64,000 nt of DNA. It comes from Parapristionchus giblindavisi. Its lineage: Eukaryota; Nematoda; Chromadorea; Rhabditida; Diplogasteridae. Numbering within the stretch: the first letter of the stretch is position 1; each line of letters begins with the position of its first letter. Location: positions 124,001-188,000 of the forward strand of contig CALSFV010000091.1 in the NCBI GenBank assembly GCA_943737045.1. The letters run 5' to 3'. The notes below the pieces were generated by a model. That model ran no database searches, was not told the DNA's origin, and saw nothing but the letters and a program-made list of their open reading frames with translations. The position numbers were made by a program, and so were the translations under genes. Shown here one piece after another: positions 22,680 to 34,736 of the stretch.

Positions 22680-25090
22680 CTGAAGTGTGTCTCATTCAGA
22701 TTTTTTTCTTCTTTCACATAGTATATTAATCGATAAGTATCATTGACAATTAGACTTGTAACGAATTATTGTGTACCAAAAACAGAGAGTATTGAAAGAT
22801 AAATTTACATATTGTCCGTACTGACCACTTTGAAATAGTTTATCATATTCAGAATTTTTCGCTCTTTCATTTGGTATATGACACGATAGGTTTCATTTTC
22901 ATTTTGATATTTCTCAAGTTATCTTGATCATATCAGAGTAAAAGCTACTTTTGTACTTCGGTCATTATAGCAGCAGTAAAATATTACAGCTCGACATGAC
23001 CTGAAGTGTGTCTCATTCAGATTTTTTTCTTCTTTCACATAGTATATTAATCGATAAGTATCATTGACAATTAGACTTGTAACGAATTATTTTGTACCAA
23101 AAACAGAGAGTATTGAAAGATAAATTTACATATTGGCCGTACTGACCACTTTGAAATGGTTTATCTTATTCAGAATTTTTCGCTCTTTCATTTGGTATAT
23201 GACACGATAGGTTTCATTTTCATTTTGATATTTCTCAAGTTATCTTGATCATATCAGAGTAAAAGCTACTTTTGTACTTCGGTCATTATAGCAACAGTAA
23301 AATATTACAGCTCGACATGACCTGAAGTGTGTCTCATTCAGAATTTTTTCCTCTTTCACATAGTATATTACTCGATAAGTATCATTGACAATTAGACTTG
23401 TAACGAATTATTTTGTACCAAAAACAGAGAGTATTGAAAGATAAATTTACATATTGGCCGTACTGACCACTTTGAAATGGTTTATCTTATTCAGAATTTT
23501 TCGCTCTTTCATTTGGTATATGACACGATAGGTTTCATTTTCATTTTGATATTTCTCAAGTTATCTGATCATATCAGAGTAAAAGCTACTTTTGTACTTC
23601 GGTCATTATAGCAACAGTAAAATATTACAGCTCGACATGACCTGAAGTGTGTCTCATTCAGAATTTTTTCCTCTTTCACATAGTATATTACTCGATAAGT
23701 ATCATTGACAATTAGACTTGTAACGAATTATTGTGTACCAAAAACAGAGAGTATTGAAAGATAAATTTACATATTGTCCGTACTGACCACTTTGAAATAG
23801 TTTATCATATTCAGAATTTTTCGCTCTTTCATTTGGTATATGACACGATAGGTTTCATTTTCATTTTGAATTTTCTCAAGTTATCTTGATCATATCAGAG
23901 TAAAAGCTACTTTTGTACTTCGGTCATTATAGCAGCAGTAAAATATTACAGCTCGACATGACCTGAAGTGTGTCTCATTCAGATTTTTTTCTTCTTTCAC
24001 ATAGTATATTAATCGATAAGTATCATTGACAATTAGACTTGTAACGAATTATTTTGTACCAAAAACAGAGAGTATTGAAAGATAAATTTACATATTGCCC
24101 GTACTGACCACTTTGAAATGGTTTATCTTATTCAGAATTTTTCGCTCTTTCATTTGGTATATGACACGATAGGTTTCATTTTCATTTTGATATTTCTCAA
24201 GTTATCTTGATCATATCAGAGTAAAAGCTACTTTTGTACTTCGGTCATTATAGCAACAGTAAAATATTACAGCTCGACATGACCTGAAGTGTGTCTCATT
24301 CAGAATTTTTTCCTCTTTCACATAGTATATTACTCGATAAGTATCATTGACAATTAGACTTGTAACGAATTATTTTGTACCAAAAACAGAGAGTATTGAA
24401 AGATAAATTTACATATTGGCCGTACTGACCACTTTGAAATGGTTTATCTTATTCAGAATTTTTCGCTCTTTCATTTGGTATATGACACGATAGGTTTCAT
24501 TTTCATTTTGATATTTCTCAAGTTATCTGATCATATCAGAGTAAAAGCTACTTTTGTACTTCGGTCATTATAGCAACAGTAAAATATTACAGCTCGACAT
24601 GACCTGAAGTGTGTCTCATTCAGAATTTTTTCCTCTTTCACATAGTATATTACTCGATAAGTATCATTGACAATTAGACTTGTAACGAATTATTGTGTAC
24701 CAAAAACAGAGAGTATTGAAAGATAAATTTACATATTGTCCGTACTGACCACTTTGAAATAGTTTATCATATTCAGAATTTTTCGCTCTTTCATTTGGTA
24801 TATGACACGATAGGTTTCATTTTCATTTTGATATTTCTCAAGTTATCTTGATCATATCAGAGTAAAAGCTACTTTTGTACTTCGGTCATTATAGCAGCAG
24901 TAAAATATTACAGCTCGACATGACCTGAAGTGTGTCTCATTCAGATTTTTTTCTTCTTTCACATAGTATATTACTCGATAAGTATCATTGACAATTAGAC
25001 TTGTAACGAATTATTGTGTACCAAAAACAGAGTATTGAAAGATAAATTTACATATTGGCCGTTCTGACCACTTTGAAATAGTTTATCATA
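22680..25090 (+). repeat. Three-unit, about 962 bp higher-order repeat region
   Basis: The two-base deletion variant TTATCTGATC occurs at about 23564 and 24526, and the ATTGTGTACC, ATTGTCCG, ATAGTTTATCAT combination recurs with the same spacing. The pattern resumes after the foldback element and runs on to about 50 kb with three- and four-unit spacings (960-963 and about 1283 bp). Confidence 0.7.
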
Positions 25091-28000
25091 TTCAGAATTT
25101 TTCGCTCTTTCATTTGGTATATGACACGATAGGTTTCATTTTCATTTTGATATTTCTCAAGTTATCTTGTTCATATCAGAGTAAAAGCTACTTTTGTACT
25201 TCGGTCATTATATCAGCAGTAAAATATTACAGCTCGACATGACCTGAAGTGTGTCTCATTCAGAATTTTTTCCTCTTTCACATAGTATATTAATCGATAA
25301 GTATCATTGACAATTAGACTTGTAACGAATTATTTTGTACCAAAAACAGAGAGTATTGAAAGATAAATTTACATATTGGCCGTACTGACCACTTTGAAAT
25401 GGTTTATCTTATTCAGAATTTTTCGCTCTTTCATTTGGTGTATGACACGATAGGTTTCATTTTCATTTTGATATTTCTCAAGTTATCTTGTTCATATCAG
25501 AGTAAAAGCTACTTTTCTACTTCGGTCATTATAGCAGCAGTAAAATATTACAGCTCGACATGACCTGAAGTGTGTCTCATTCAGAATTTTTTCCTCTTTC
25601 ACATAGTATATTACTCGATAAGTATCATTGACAATTAGACTTGTAACGAATTATTTTGTACCAAAAACAGAGAGTATTGAAAGATAAATTTACATATTGG
25701 CCGTACTGACCACTTTGAAATGGTTTATCTTATTCAGAATTTTTCGCTCTTTCATTTGGTATGTGACACGATAGGTTTCATTTTCATTTTCATATTTCTC
25801 AAGTTATCTTGATCATATCAGAGTAAAAGCTACTTTTGTACTTCGGTCACTAAAGCAGCAGTAAAATATTACAGCTCGACATGACCTGAAGTGTGTCTCA
25901 TTCAGAATTTTTTCCTCTTTCACATAGTATATTAATCGATAAGTATCATTGACAATTAGACTTGTAACGAATTATTTTGTACCAAAAACAGAGAGTATTG
26001 AAAGATAAATTTACATATTGGCCGTACTGACCACTTTGAAATGGTTTATCTTATTCAGAATTTTTCGCTCTTTCATTTGGTGTATGACACGATAGGTTTC
26101 ATTTTCATTTTGATATTTCTCAAGTTATCTTGTTCATATCAGAGTAAAAGCTACTTTTGTACTTCGGTCATTATAGCAGCAGTAAAATATTACAGCTCGA
26201 CATGACCTGAAGTGTGTCTCATTCAGATTTTTTTCTTCTTTCACATAGTATATTAATCGATAAGTATCATTGACAATTAGACTTGTAACGAATTATTTTG
26301 TACCAAAAACAGAGAGTATTGAAAGATAAATTTACATATTGGCCGTACTGACCACTTTGAAATGGTTTATCTTATTCAGAATTTTTCGCTCTTTCATTTG
26401 GTATATGACACGATAGGTTTCATTTTCATTTTGATATTTCTCAAGTTATCTTGATCATATCAGAGTAAAAGCTACTTTTGTACTTCGGTCATTATAGCAA
26501 CAGTAAAATATTACAGCTCGACATGACCTGAAGTGTGTCTCATTCAGAATTTTTTCCTCTTTCACATAGTATATTACTCGATAAGTATCATTGACAATTA
26601 GACTTGTAACGAATTATTTTGTACCAAAAACAGAGAGTATTGAAAGATAAATTTACATATTGGCCGTACTGACCACTTTGAAATGGTTTATCTTATTCAG
26701 AATTTTTCGCTCTTTCATTTGGTATATGACACGATAGGTTTCATTTTCATTTTCATATTTCTCAAGTTATCTTGATCATATCAGAGTAAAAGCTACTTTT
26801 GTACTTCGGTCACTAAAGCAGCAGTAAAATATTACAGCTCGACATGACCTGAAGTGTGTCTCATTCAGAATTTTTTCCTCTTTCACATAGTATATTAATC
26901 GATAAGTATCATTGACAATTAGACTTGTAACGAATTATTTTGTACCAAAAACAGAGAGTATTGAAAGATAAATTTACATATTGGCCGTACTGACCACTTT
27001 GAAATGGTTTATCTTATTCAGAATTTTTCGCTCTTTCATTTGGTTTATGACACGATAGGTTTCATTTTCATTTTGATATTTCTCAAGTTATCTTGTTCAT
27101 ATCAGAGTAAAAGCTACTTTTGTACTTCGGTCATTATAGCAGCAGTAAAATATTACAGCTCGACATGACCTGAAGTGTGTCTCATTCAGAATTTTTTCCT
27201 CTTTCACATAGTATATTAATCGATAAGTATCATTGACAATTAGACTTGTAACGAATTATTTTGTACCAAAAACAGAGAGTATTGAAAGATAAATTTACAT
27301 ATTGGCCGTACTGACCACTTTGAAATGGTTTATCTTATTCAGAATTTTTCGCTCTTTCATTTGGTGTATGACACGATAGGTTTCATTTTCATTTTGATAT
27401 TTCTCAAGTTATCTTGTTCATATCAGAGTAAAAGCTACTTTTCTACTTCGGTCATTATAGCAGCAGTAAAATATTACAGCTCGACATGACCTGAAGTGTG
27501 TCTCATTCAGAATTTTTTCCTCTTTCACATAGTATATTACTCGATAAGTATCATTGACAATTAGACTTGTAACGAATTATTTTGTACCAAAAACAGAGAG
27601 TATTGAAAGATAAATTTACATATTGGCCGTACTGACCACTTTGAAATGGTTTATCTTATTCAGAATTTTTCGCTCTTTCATTTGGTATATGACACGATAG
27701 GTTTCATTTTCATTTTCATATTTCTCAAGTTATCTTGATCATATCAGAGTAAAAGCTACTTTTGTACTTCGGTCACTAAAGCAGCAGTAAAATATTACAG
27801 CTCGACATGACCTGAAGTGTGTCTCATTCAGAATTTTTTCCTCTTTCACATAGTATATTAATCGATAAGTATCATTGACAATTAGACTTGTAACGAATTA
27901 TTTTGTACCAAAAACAGAGAGTATTGAAAGATAAATTTACATATTGGCCGTACTGACCACTTTGAAATGGTTTATCTTATTCAGAATTTTTCGCTCTTTC

Positions 28001-30204
28001 ATTTGGTTTATGACACGATAGGTTTCATTTTCATTTTGATATTTCTCAAGTTATCTTGTTCATATCAGAGTAAAAGCTACTTTTGTACTTCGGTCATTAT
28101 AGCAGCAGTAAAATATTACAGCTCGACATGACCTGAAGTGTGTCTCATTCAGAATTTTTTCCTCTTTCACATAGTATATTAATCGATAAGTATCATTGAC
28201 AATTAGACTTGTAACGAATTATTTTGTACCAAAAACAGAGAGTATTGAAAGATAAATTTACATATTGGCCGTACTGACCACTTTGAAATGGTTTATCTTA
28301 TTCAGAATTTTTCGCTCTTTCATTTGGTGTATGACACGATAGGTTTCATTTTCATTTTGATATTTCTCAAGTTATCTTGTTCATATCAGAGTAAAAGCTA
28401 CTTTTCTACTTCGGTCATTATAGCAGCAGTAAAATATTACAGCTCGACATGACCTGAAGTGTGTCTCATTCAGAATTTTTTCCTCTTTCACATAGTATAT
28501 TACTCGATAAGTATCATTGACAATTAGACTTGTAACGAATTATTTTGTACCAAAAACAGAGAGTATTGAAAGATAAATTTACATATTGGCCGTACTGACC
28601 ACTTTGAAATGGTTTATCTTATTCAGAATTTTTCGCTCTTTCATTTGGTATGTGACACGATAGGTTTCATTTTCATTTTCATATTTCTCAAGTTATCTTG
28701 ATCATATCAGAGTAAAAGCTACTTTTGTACTTCGGTCACTAAAGCAGCAGTAAAATATTACAGCTCGACATGACCTGAAGTGTGTCTCATTCAGAATTTT
28801 TTCCTCTTTCACATAGTATATTAATCGATAAGTATCATTGACAATTAGACTTGTAACGAATTATTTTGTACCAAAAACAGAGAGTATTGAAAGATAAATT
28901 TACATATTGGCCGTACTGACCACTTTGAAATGGTTTATCTTATTCAGAATTTTTCGCTCTTTCATTTGGTGTATGACACGATAGGTTTCATTTTCATTTT
29001 GATATTTCTCAAGTTATCTTGTTCATATCAGAGTAAAAGCTACTTTTGTACTTCGGTCATTATAGCAGCAGTAAAATATTACAGCTCGACATGACCTGAA
29101 GTGTGTCTCATTCAGATTTTTTTCTTCTTTCACATAGTATATTAATCGATAAGTATCATTGACAATTAGACTTGTAACGAATTATTTTGTACCAAAAACA
29201 GAGAGTATTGAAAGATAAATTTACATATTGGCCGTACTGACCACTTTGAAATGGTTTATCTTATTCAGAATTTTTCGCTCTTTCATTTGGTATATGACAC
29301 GATAGGTTTCATTTTCATTTTGATATTTCTCAAGTTATCTTGATCATATCAGAGTAAAAGCTACTTTTGTACTTCGGTCATTATAGCAACAGTAAAATAT
29401 TACAGCTCGAAATGACCTGAAGTGTGTCTCATTCAGAATTTTTTCCTCTTTCACATAGTATATTACTCGATAAGTATCATTGACAATTAGACTTGTAACG
29501 AATTATTTTGTACCAAAAACAGAGAGTATTGAAAGATAAATTTACATATTGGCCGTACTGACCACTTTGAAATGGTTTATCTTATTCAGAATTTTTCGCT
29601 CTTTCATTTGGTATATGACACGATAGGTTTCATTTTCATTTTCATATTTCTCAAGTTATCTTGATCATATCAGAGTAAAAGCTACTTTTGTACTTCGGTC
29701 ACTAAAGCAGCAGTAAAATATTACAGCTCGACATGACCTGAAGTGTGTCTCATTCAGAATTTTTTCCTCTTTCACATAGTATATTAATCGATAAGTATCA
29801 TTGACAATTAGACTTGTAACGAATTATTTTGTACCAAAAACAGAGAGTATTGAAAGATAAATTTACATATTGGCCGTACTGACCACTTTGAAATGGTTTA
29901 TCTTATTCAGAATTTTTCGCTCTTTCATTTGGTGTATGACACGATAGGTTTCATTTTCATTTTGATATTTCTCAAGTTATCTTGTTCATATCAGAGTAAA
30001 AGCTACTTTTGTACTTCGGTCATTATAGCAGCAGTAAAATATTACAGCTCGACATGACCTGAAGTGTGTCTCATTCAGATTTTTTTCTTCTTTCACATAG
30101 TATATTAATCGATAAGTATCATTGACAATTAGACTTGTAACGAATTATTTTGTACCAAAAACAGAGAGTATTGAAAGATAAATTTACATATTGGCCGTAC
30201 TGAC

Positions 30205-30908
30205 TAGGGTGGCGAGAATTGCTCTCGAATGAGCCTGTTTTGTAGTCTCTATCGAGTCGAGGTCGAATGGAGAGGATATTCATTCCCCTTGGCAGTCTCT
30301 ATCTCTCTCCCTCGGATAATCGTTTTTGGGTCGAATCGAAGTCGAGTCGAGCGTTTTTCAAGGCCGTGTTTGAACAAAACTAGACAAATTTTGTATATTT
30401 GAAATCAGCATAACGAGATCTTTAAAATGTTACACAATTCGCATCAAATAATTCAAATTCAAATTTCTCTTTTTCTTTGATGAATACCGTATCCCAATAC
30501 ATTAAATGGGATATGAGTGAGATTGAAGAGTTTGAATCTGATGACGAATTGGAACTTTAATAATAGTATTGCCATAATAATTGTTATCAAATTAATAATA
30601 TTATTGTATCATAAACCAACAAATTATTAACAAAACATTTTTTTGAAAAAAATTGTTAAATTTGGCTTCGTTTTATAGCACTTAATGAGCTTATGTCAGA
30701 AGTTTAAAAAGTTTTGAATTTGGTCAATGCAGTGCTGAGAAAAACCTTTCCATTCGATTTCGACTCGACTGTTTTTTGACTATTCGAGACAATGACCCCC
30801 TCTCCCGGCTCATTCGATGAGAGAGAGATCGTAAATGCCTCTCTCCCCGATAACTCGGCCAAGACTGCCAGTGGGAACGAATACTCTTGCGCCATTCTTG
30901 CCACCCTA
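30205..30908. mobile_element. 704 bp hAT-like element, copy 2 (by duplication)
   Basis: Same length, ends and GTACTGAC flanks (30197-30204, 30909-30916) as 21472-22175, with no difference noticed by eye, at an offset of exactly 8733 bp. The surrounding satellite variants match too, so this copy arose by duplication of the block, not by a second transposition. Confidence 0.92.
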
Positions 30909-32745
30909 GTACTGACCACTTTGAAATGGTTTATCTTATTCAGAATTTTTCGCTCTTTCATTTGGTATATGACACGATAGGTTTCATTTTCATTTTCATA
31001 TTTCTCAAGTTATCTTGATCATATCAGAGTAAAAGCTACTTTTGTACTTCGGTCACTAAAGCAGCAGTAAAATATTACAGCTCGACATGACCTGAAGTGT
31101 GTCTCATTCAGAATTTTTTCCTCTTTCACATAGTATATTAATCGATAAGTATCATTGACAATTAGACTTGTAACGAATTATTTTGTACCAAAAACAGAGA
31201 GTATTGAAAGATAAATTTACATATTGGCCGTACTGACCACTTTGAAATGGTTTATCTTATTCAGAATTTTTCGCTCTTTCATTTGGTGTATGACACGATA
31301 GGTTTCATTTTCATTTTGATATTTCTCAAGTTATCTTGTTCATATCAGAGTAAAAGCTACTTTTGTACTTCGGTCATTATAGCAGCAGTAAAATATTACA
31401 GCTCGACATGACCTGAAGTGTGTCTCATTCAGATTTTTTTCTTCTTTCACATAGTATATTAATCGATAAGTATCATTGACAATTAGACTTGTAACGAATT
31501 ATTGTGTACCAAAAACAGAGAGTATTGAAAGATAAATTTACATATTGTCCGTACTGACCACTTTGAAATAGTTTATCATATTCAGAATTTTTCGCTCTTT
31601 CATTTGGTATATGACACGATAGGTTTCATTTTCATTTTGATATTTCTCAAGTTATCTTGATCATATCAGAGTAAAAGCTACTTTTGTACTTCGGTCATTA
31701 TAGCAGCAGTAAAATATTACAGCTCGACATGACCTGAAGTGTGTCTCATTCAGATTTTTTTCTTCTTTCACATAGTATATTAATCGATAAGTATCATTGA
31801 CAATTAGACTTGTAACGAATTATTTTGTACCAAAAACAGAGAGTATTGAAAGATAAATTTACATATTGGCCGTACTGACCACTTTGAAATGGTTTATCTT
31901 ATTCAGAATTTTTCGCTCTTTCATTTGGTATATGACACGATAGGTTTCATTTTCATTTTGATATTTCTCAAGTTATCTTGATCATATCAGAGTAAAAGCT
32001 ACTTTTGTACTTCGGTCATTATAGCAACAGTAAAATATTACAGCTCGACATGACCTGAAGTGTGTCTCATTCAGAATTTTTTCCTCTTTCACATAGTATA
32101 TTACTCGATAAGTATCATTGACAATTAGACTTGTAACGAATTATTTTGTACCAAAAACAGAGAGTATTGAAAGATAAATTTACATATTGGCCGTACTGAC
32201 CACTTTGAAATGGTTTATCTTATTCAGAATTTTTCGCTCTTTCATTTGGTATATGACACGATAGGTTTCATTTTCATTTTGATATTTCTCAAGTTATCTG
32301 ATCATATCAGAGTAAAAGCTACTTTTGTACTTCGGTCATTATAGCAACAGTAAAATATTACAGCTCGACATGACCTGAAGTGTGTCTCATTCAGAATTTT
32401 TTCCTCTTTCACATAGTATATTACTCGATAAGTATCATTGACAATTAGACTTGTAACGAATTATTGTGTACCAAAAACAGAGAGTATTGAAAGATAAATT
32501 TACATATTGTCCGTACTGACCACTTTGAAATAGTTTATCATATTCAGAATTTTTCGCTCTTTCATTTGGTATATGACACGATAGGTTTCATTTTCATTTT
32601 GAATTTTCTCAAGTTATCTTGATCATATCAGAGTAAAAGCTACTTTTGTACTTCGGTCATTATAGCAGCAGTAAAATATTACAGCTCGACATGACCTGAA
32701 GTGTGTCTCATTCAGATTTTTTTCTTCTTTCACATAGTATATTAA

Positions 32746-34736
32746 GAGAGATGGCCGTTAAGACTCGACCACCCCCCGGACACGTGCGCTAGCAATGGGA
32801 ACTGGGGGTCCATACTTGGGTGTTAGGAGTGTCACCGGCCCTTATTATACAAAACAGCAGAAATTTCCTGTTTGTGCCCTCAGGCTATTAAAAAATATAT
32901 ATTTTAATAAAAAACGTTAAAAAATCATAATTTTTCAAATTGTTGAGAAGAAGTCTAAATATCATTTGCGATGCGTCTAGGGTGCACAAAGGTTGCTAAT
33001 ACACTATTAGCATCGAATGTGCGTTGATTCCTAAACCACTTTTTTGACTCAAAATTTTGGTTATTTCGTATAAATTATCGCTTGTTGTAGATTGCTGCAA
33101 AGATTTCCGACCAGGTATTGTAGCCTAAGCAATTCTGCATTGATTTCACTTAAAACCGGGTTCTTCCCGTTAGACCATCTTGCCGAAATTTTCGTTCGAA
33201 TTTCCGTCATCGATGGTTTTCCCGAACAAATGTATTTTTCAAACGTATTTTCCAAACGATTGGTGCGGAATTGTGCTCTACACAAAGTTTCGAGGTGAGA
33301 CCAGTAAAGTGACACAAGAAGCCGATCAGTTGGATCAATTTGAAAATTTCGATTTTCATGACCCGGGGGTCATGGTCCGAAAATTTCAAAATTTTTCAAG
33401 TTTGAAATGTTTTCATTTATGTGGCTTATTGTGAAGTACTAATGATGTGAATATTATTCAACCAATGCTCAATGGCTGTTATATATTTTCAACCATTTTT
33501 TTCGAAAATTTTCATTCTGATTGCGCGCGAAAAATCAGAATTGTGCTTGAATCAGTTTCCAACTTACTTTCTGTAACATTCTGTCATAGTACTTTGCAAT
33601 GTACATAATCAATATGAAAATCGTTCAATTTCGAAAATTCTTTTTTTTTTGCCATGACCCCGGGGTCATGGAAATCGATTTTTGAAAAGTGAGCCGAATG
33701 CCGGGATTTCTGTTCTACTATGTTTGCTCGTCATGAAACTTCACATAATCATTGTCATTTGCTCATTGTCGAGTCGACAAACTGCAATATTTCAAAAAAT
33801 TTCCGAAAAAGTAGACACTTAAATTGAATTTTTTGAATTTTCAAAAATAAACGATTTTCATATTGATTATGTACATTGTAAAGTACTATGACAGAATGTT
33901 ACAGAAAGCCAGTTGGAAACTTATTCAAACACAATTCTGATTTTTCGCATTCATTTAGAAAGAAAATTTTCGAAAAAATGGCTGAAAATATAGATCAGCC
34001 ATTGAGCATTGGTTGAATATTATTCACATCATTAGTACTTCACAATAAGCCACATAAATGAAAACATTTCAAACTTTAGAAATTTAGAAATTTTCAGACC
34101 ATGACCCCCGGGTCATGAAAATCGAAATTTTAAAATTGATCCAAGTGATCGGCTTCTTGTGTCACTTTACTGGTCTCACCTCGAAACTTTGTGTAGAGCA
34201 CAATTCCCCACCAATCGTTTGGAAAATACGTTTGAAAAATACATTTGTTCGGAAAACCATCAATGACGGAAATTCGAACGAAAATTTCGGCAAGATGGTC
34301 TAACGGGAAGAACCCGGTTTTAAGTGAAATCAATGCACAATTGCTTAGGCTACAATACCTGGTCGGAAATCTTTGCAGCAATCTACAACAAGCGATAATT
34401 TGTCCGAAATAACCAAAATTTTGAGTCAAAAAAGTGGTTTAGGAATCAACGCACATTCGATGCTAATAGTGTATTAGCAACCTCTGTGCACCCTAGACGC
34501 ATCGCAAATGATATTTAGACTTCATCTCAACAATTTGAGAAATTATGATTTTTAAAACTTTATTTTTGAAATTAATTTTTCTAATAGCCTGAGGGCAGAA
34601 ACAGGAAATTTCAGCTGTTTTGTGTAATAAGGGCCGATGACACTCCTAACACCCAAGTATGGACCCCCAGTTCTCATTGCTAGCGCACGTGTCCGGGGGG
34701 TGGTCGAATATGATCGAGTCTTAGGGAACATGCCTC
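32746..34736. mobile_element. 1991 bp TTAA-flanked foldback element
   Basis: Almost the whole element is a long inverted repeat: left arm about 32746-33640, right arm about 33835-34736, loop about 194 bp. The outer ends (GAGAGATGGCC on the left, GAGGCATGTTCC read inward from the right) are less alike than the inner arms, which share GACCACCCCCCGGACACGTG and long blocks beyond. TTAA flanks both sides (32742-32745, 34737-34740). The corresponding site in the paralogous block (about 24010) is an intact monomer with a single TTAA. TTAA duplication is known in the piggyBac and Sola3 superfamilies; the GAG ends are not the usual CCC of piggyBac, so the family is open. Open frames within are mirror shadows on the two arms and encode nothing recognisable. 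Confidence 0.9.
33652..33671. repeat. Perfect 20 bp palindrome in the foldback loop
   Basis: CCATGACCCCGGGGTCATGG reads the same on both strands. Near-identical CATGACCC...GGGTCATG palindromes occur in the left arm (about 33358-33376) and right arm (about 34099-34117), giving three related palindromes in the element. They may be protein-binding sites, for instance for a transposase; this is inference. Confidence 0.85.

Larger units (their letters stand above)
17375..25145 (+). repeat. 7.77 kb tandem duplication, copy 1
   Basis: This block, including one hAT-like element, is repeated from about 25146. Shared rare markers are TATATCAGCAG (17439/25209), the hAT element (21472/30205), CTCGAAATGACC (20674/29407), TTTTGAATTTTC (23865/32598) and ATTGCCCGTAC (24094/34822). 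The offset is 7770 bp to about 27.6 kb, 8733 bp after that, and 10728 bp beyond the foldback element. Confidence 0.85.

Noticed and set aside
33061..34429. Six overlapping 60-99 codon frames in the foldback element
   Set aside because: They are mirror images on the two arms and opposite strands of the same inverted repeat, with no recognisable domain.
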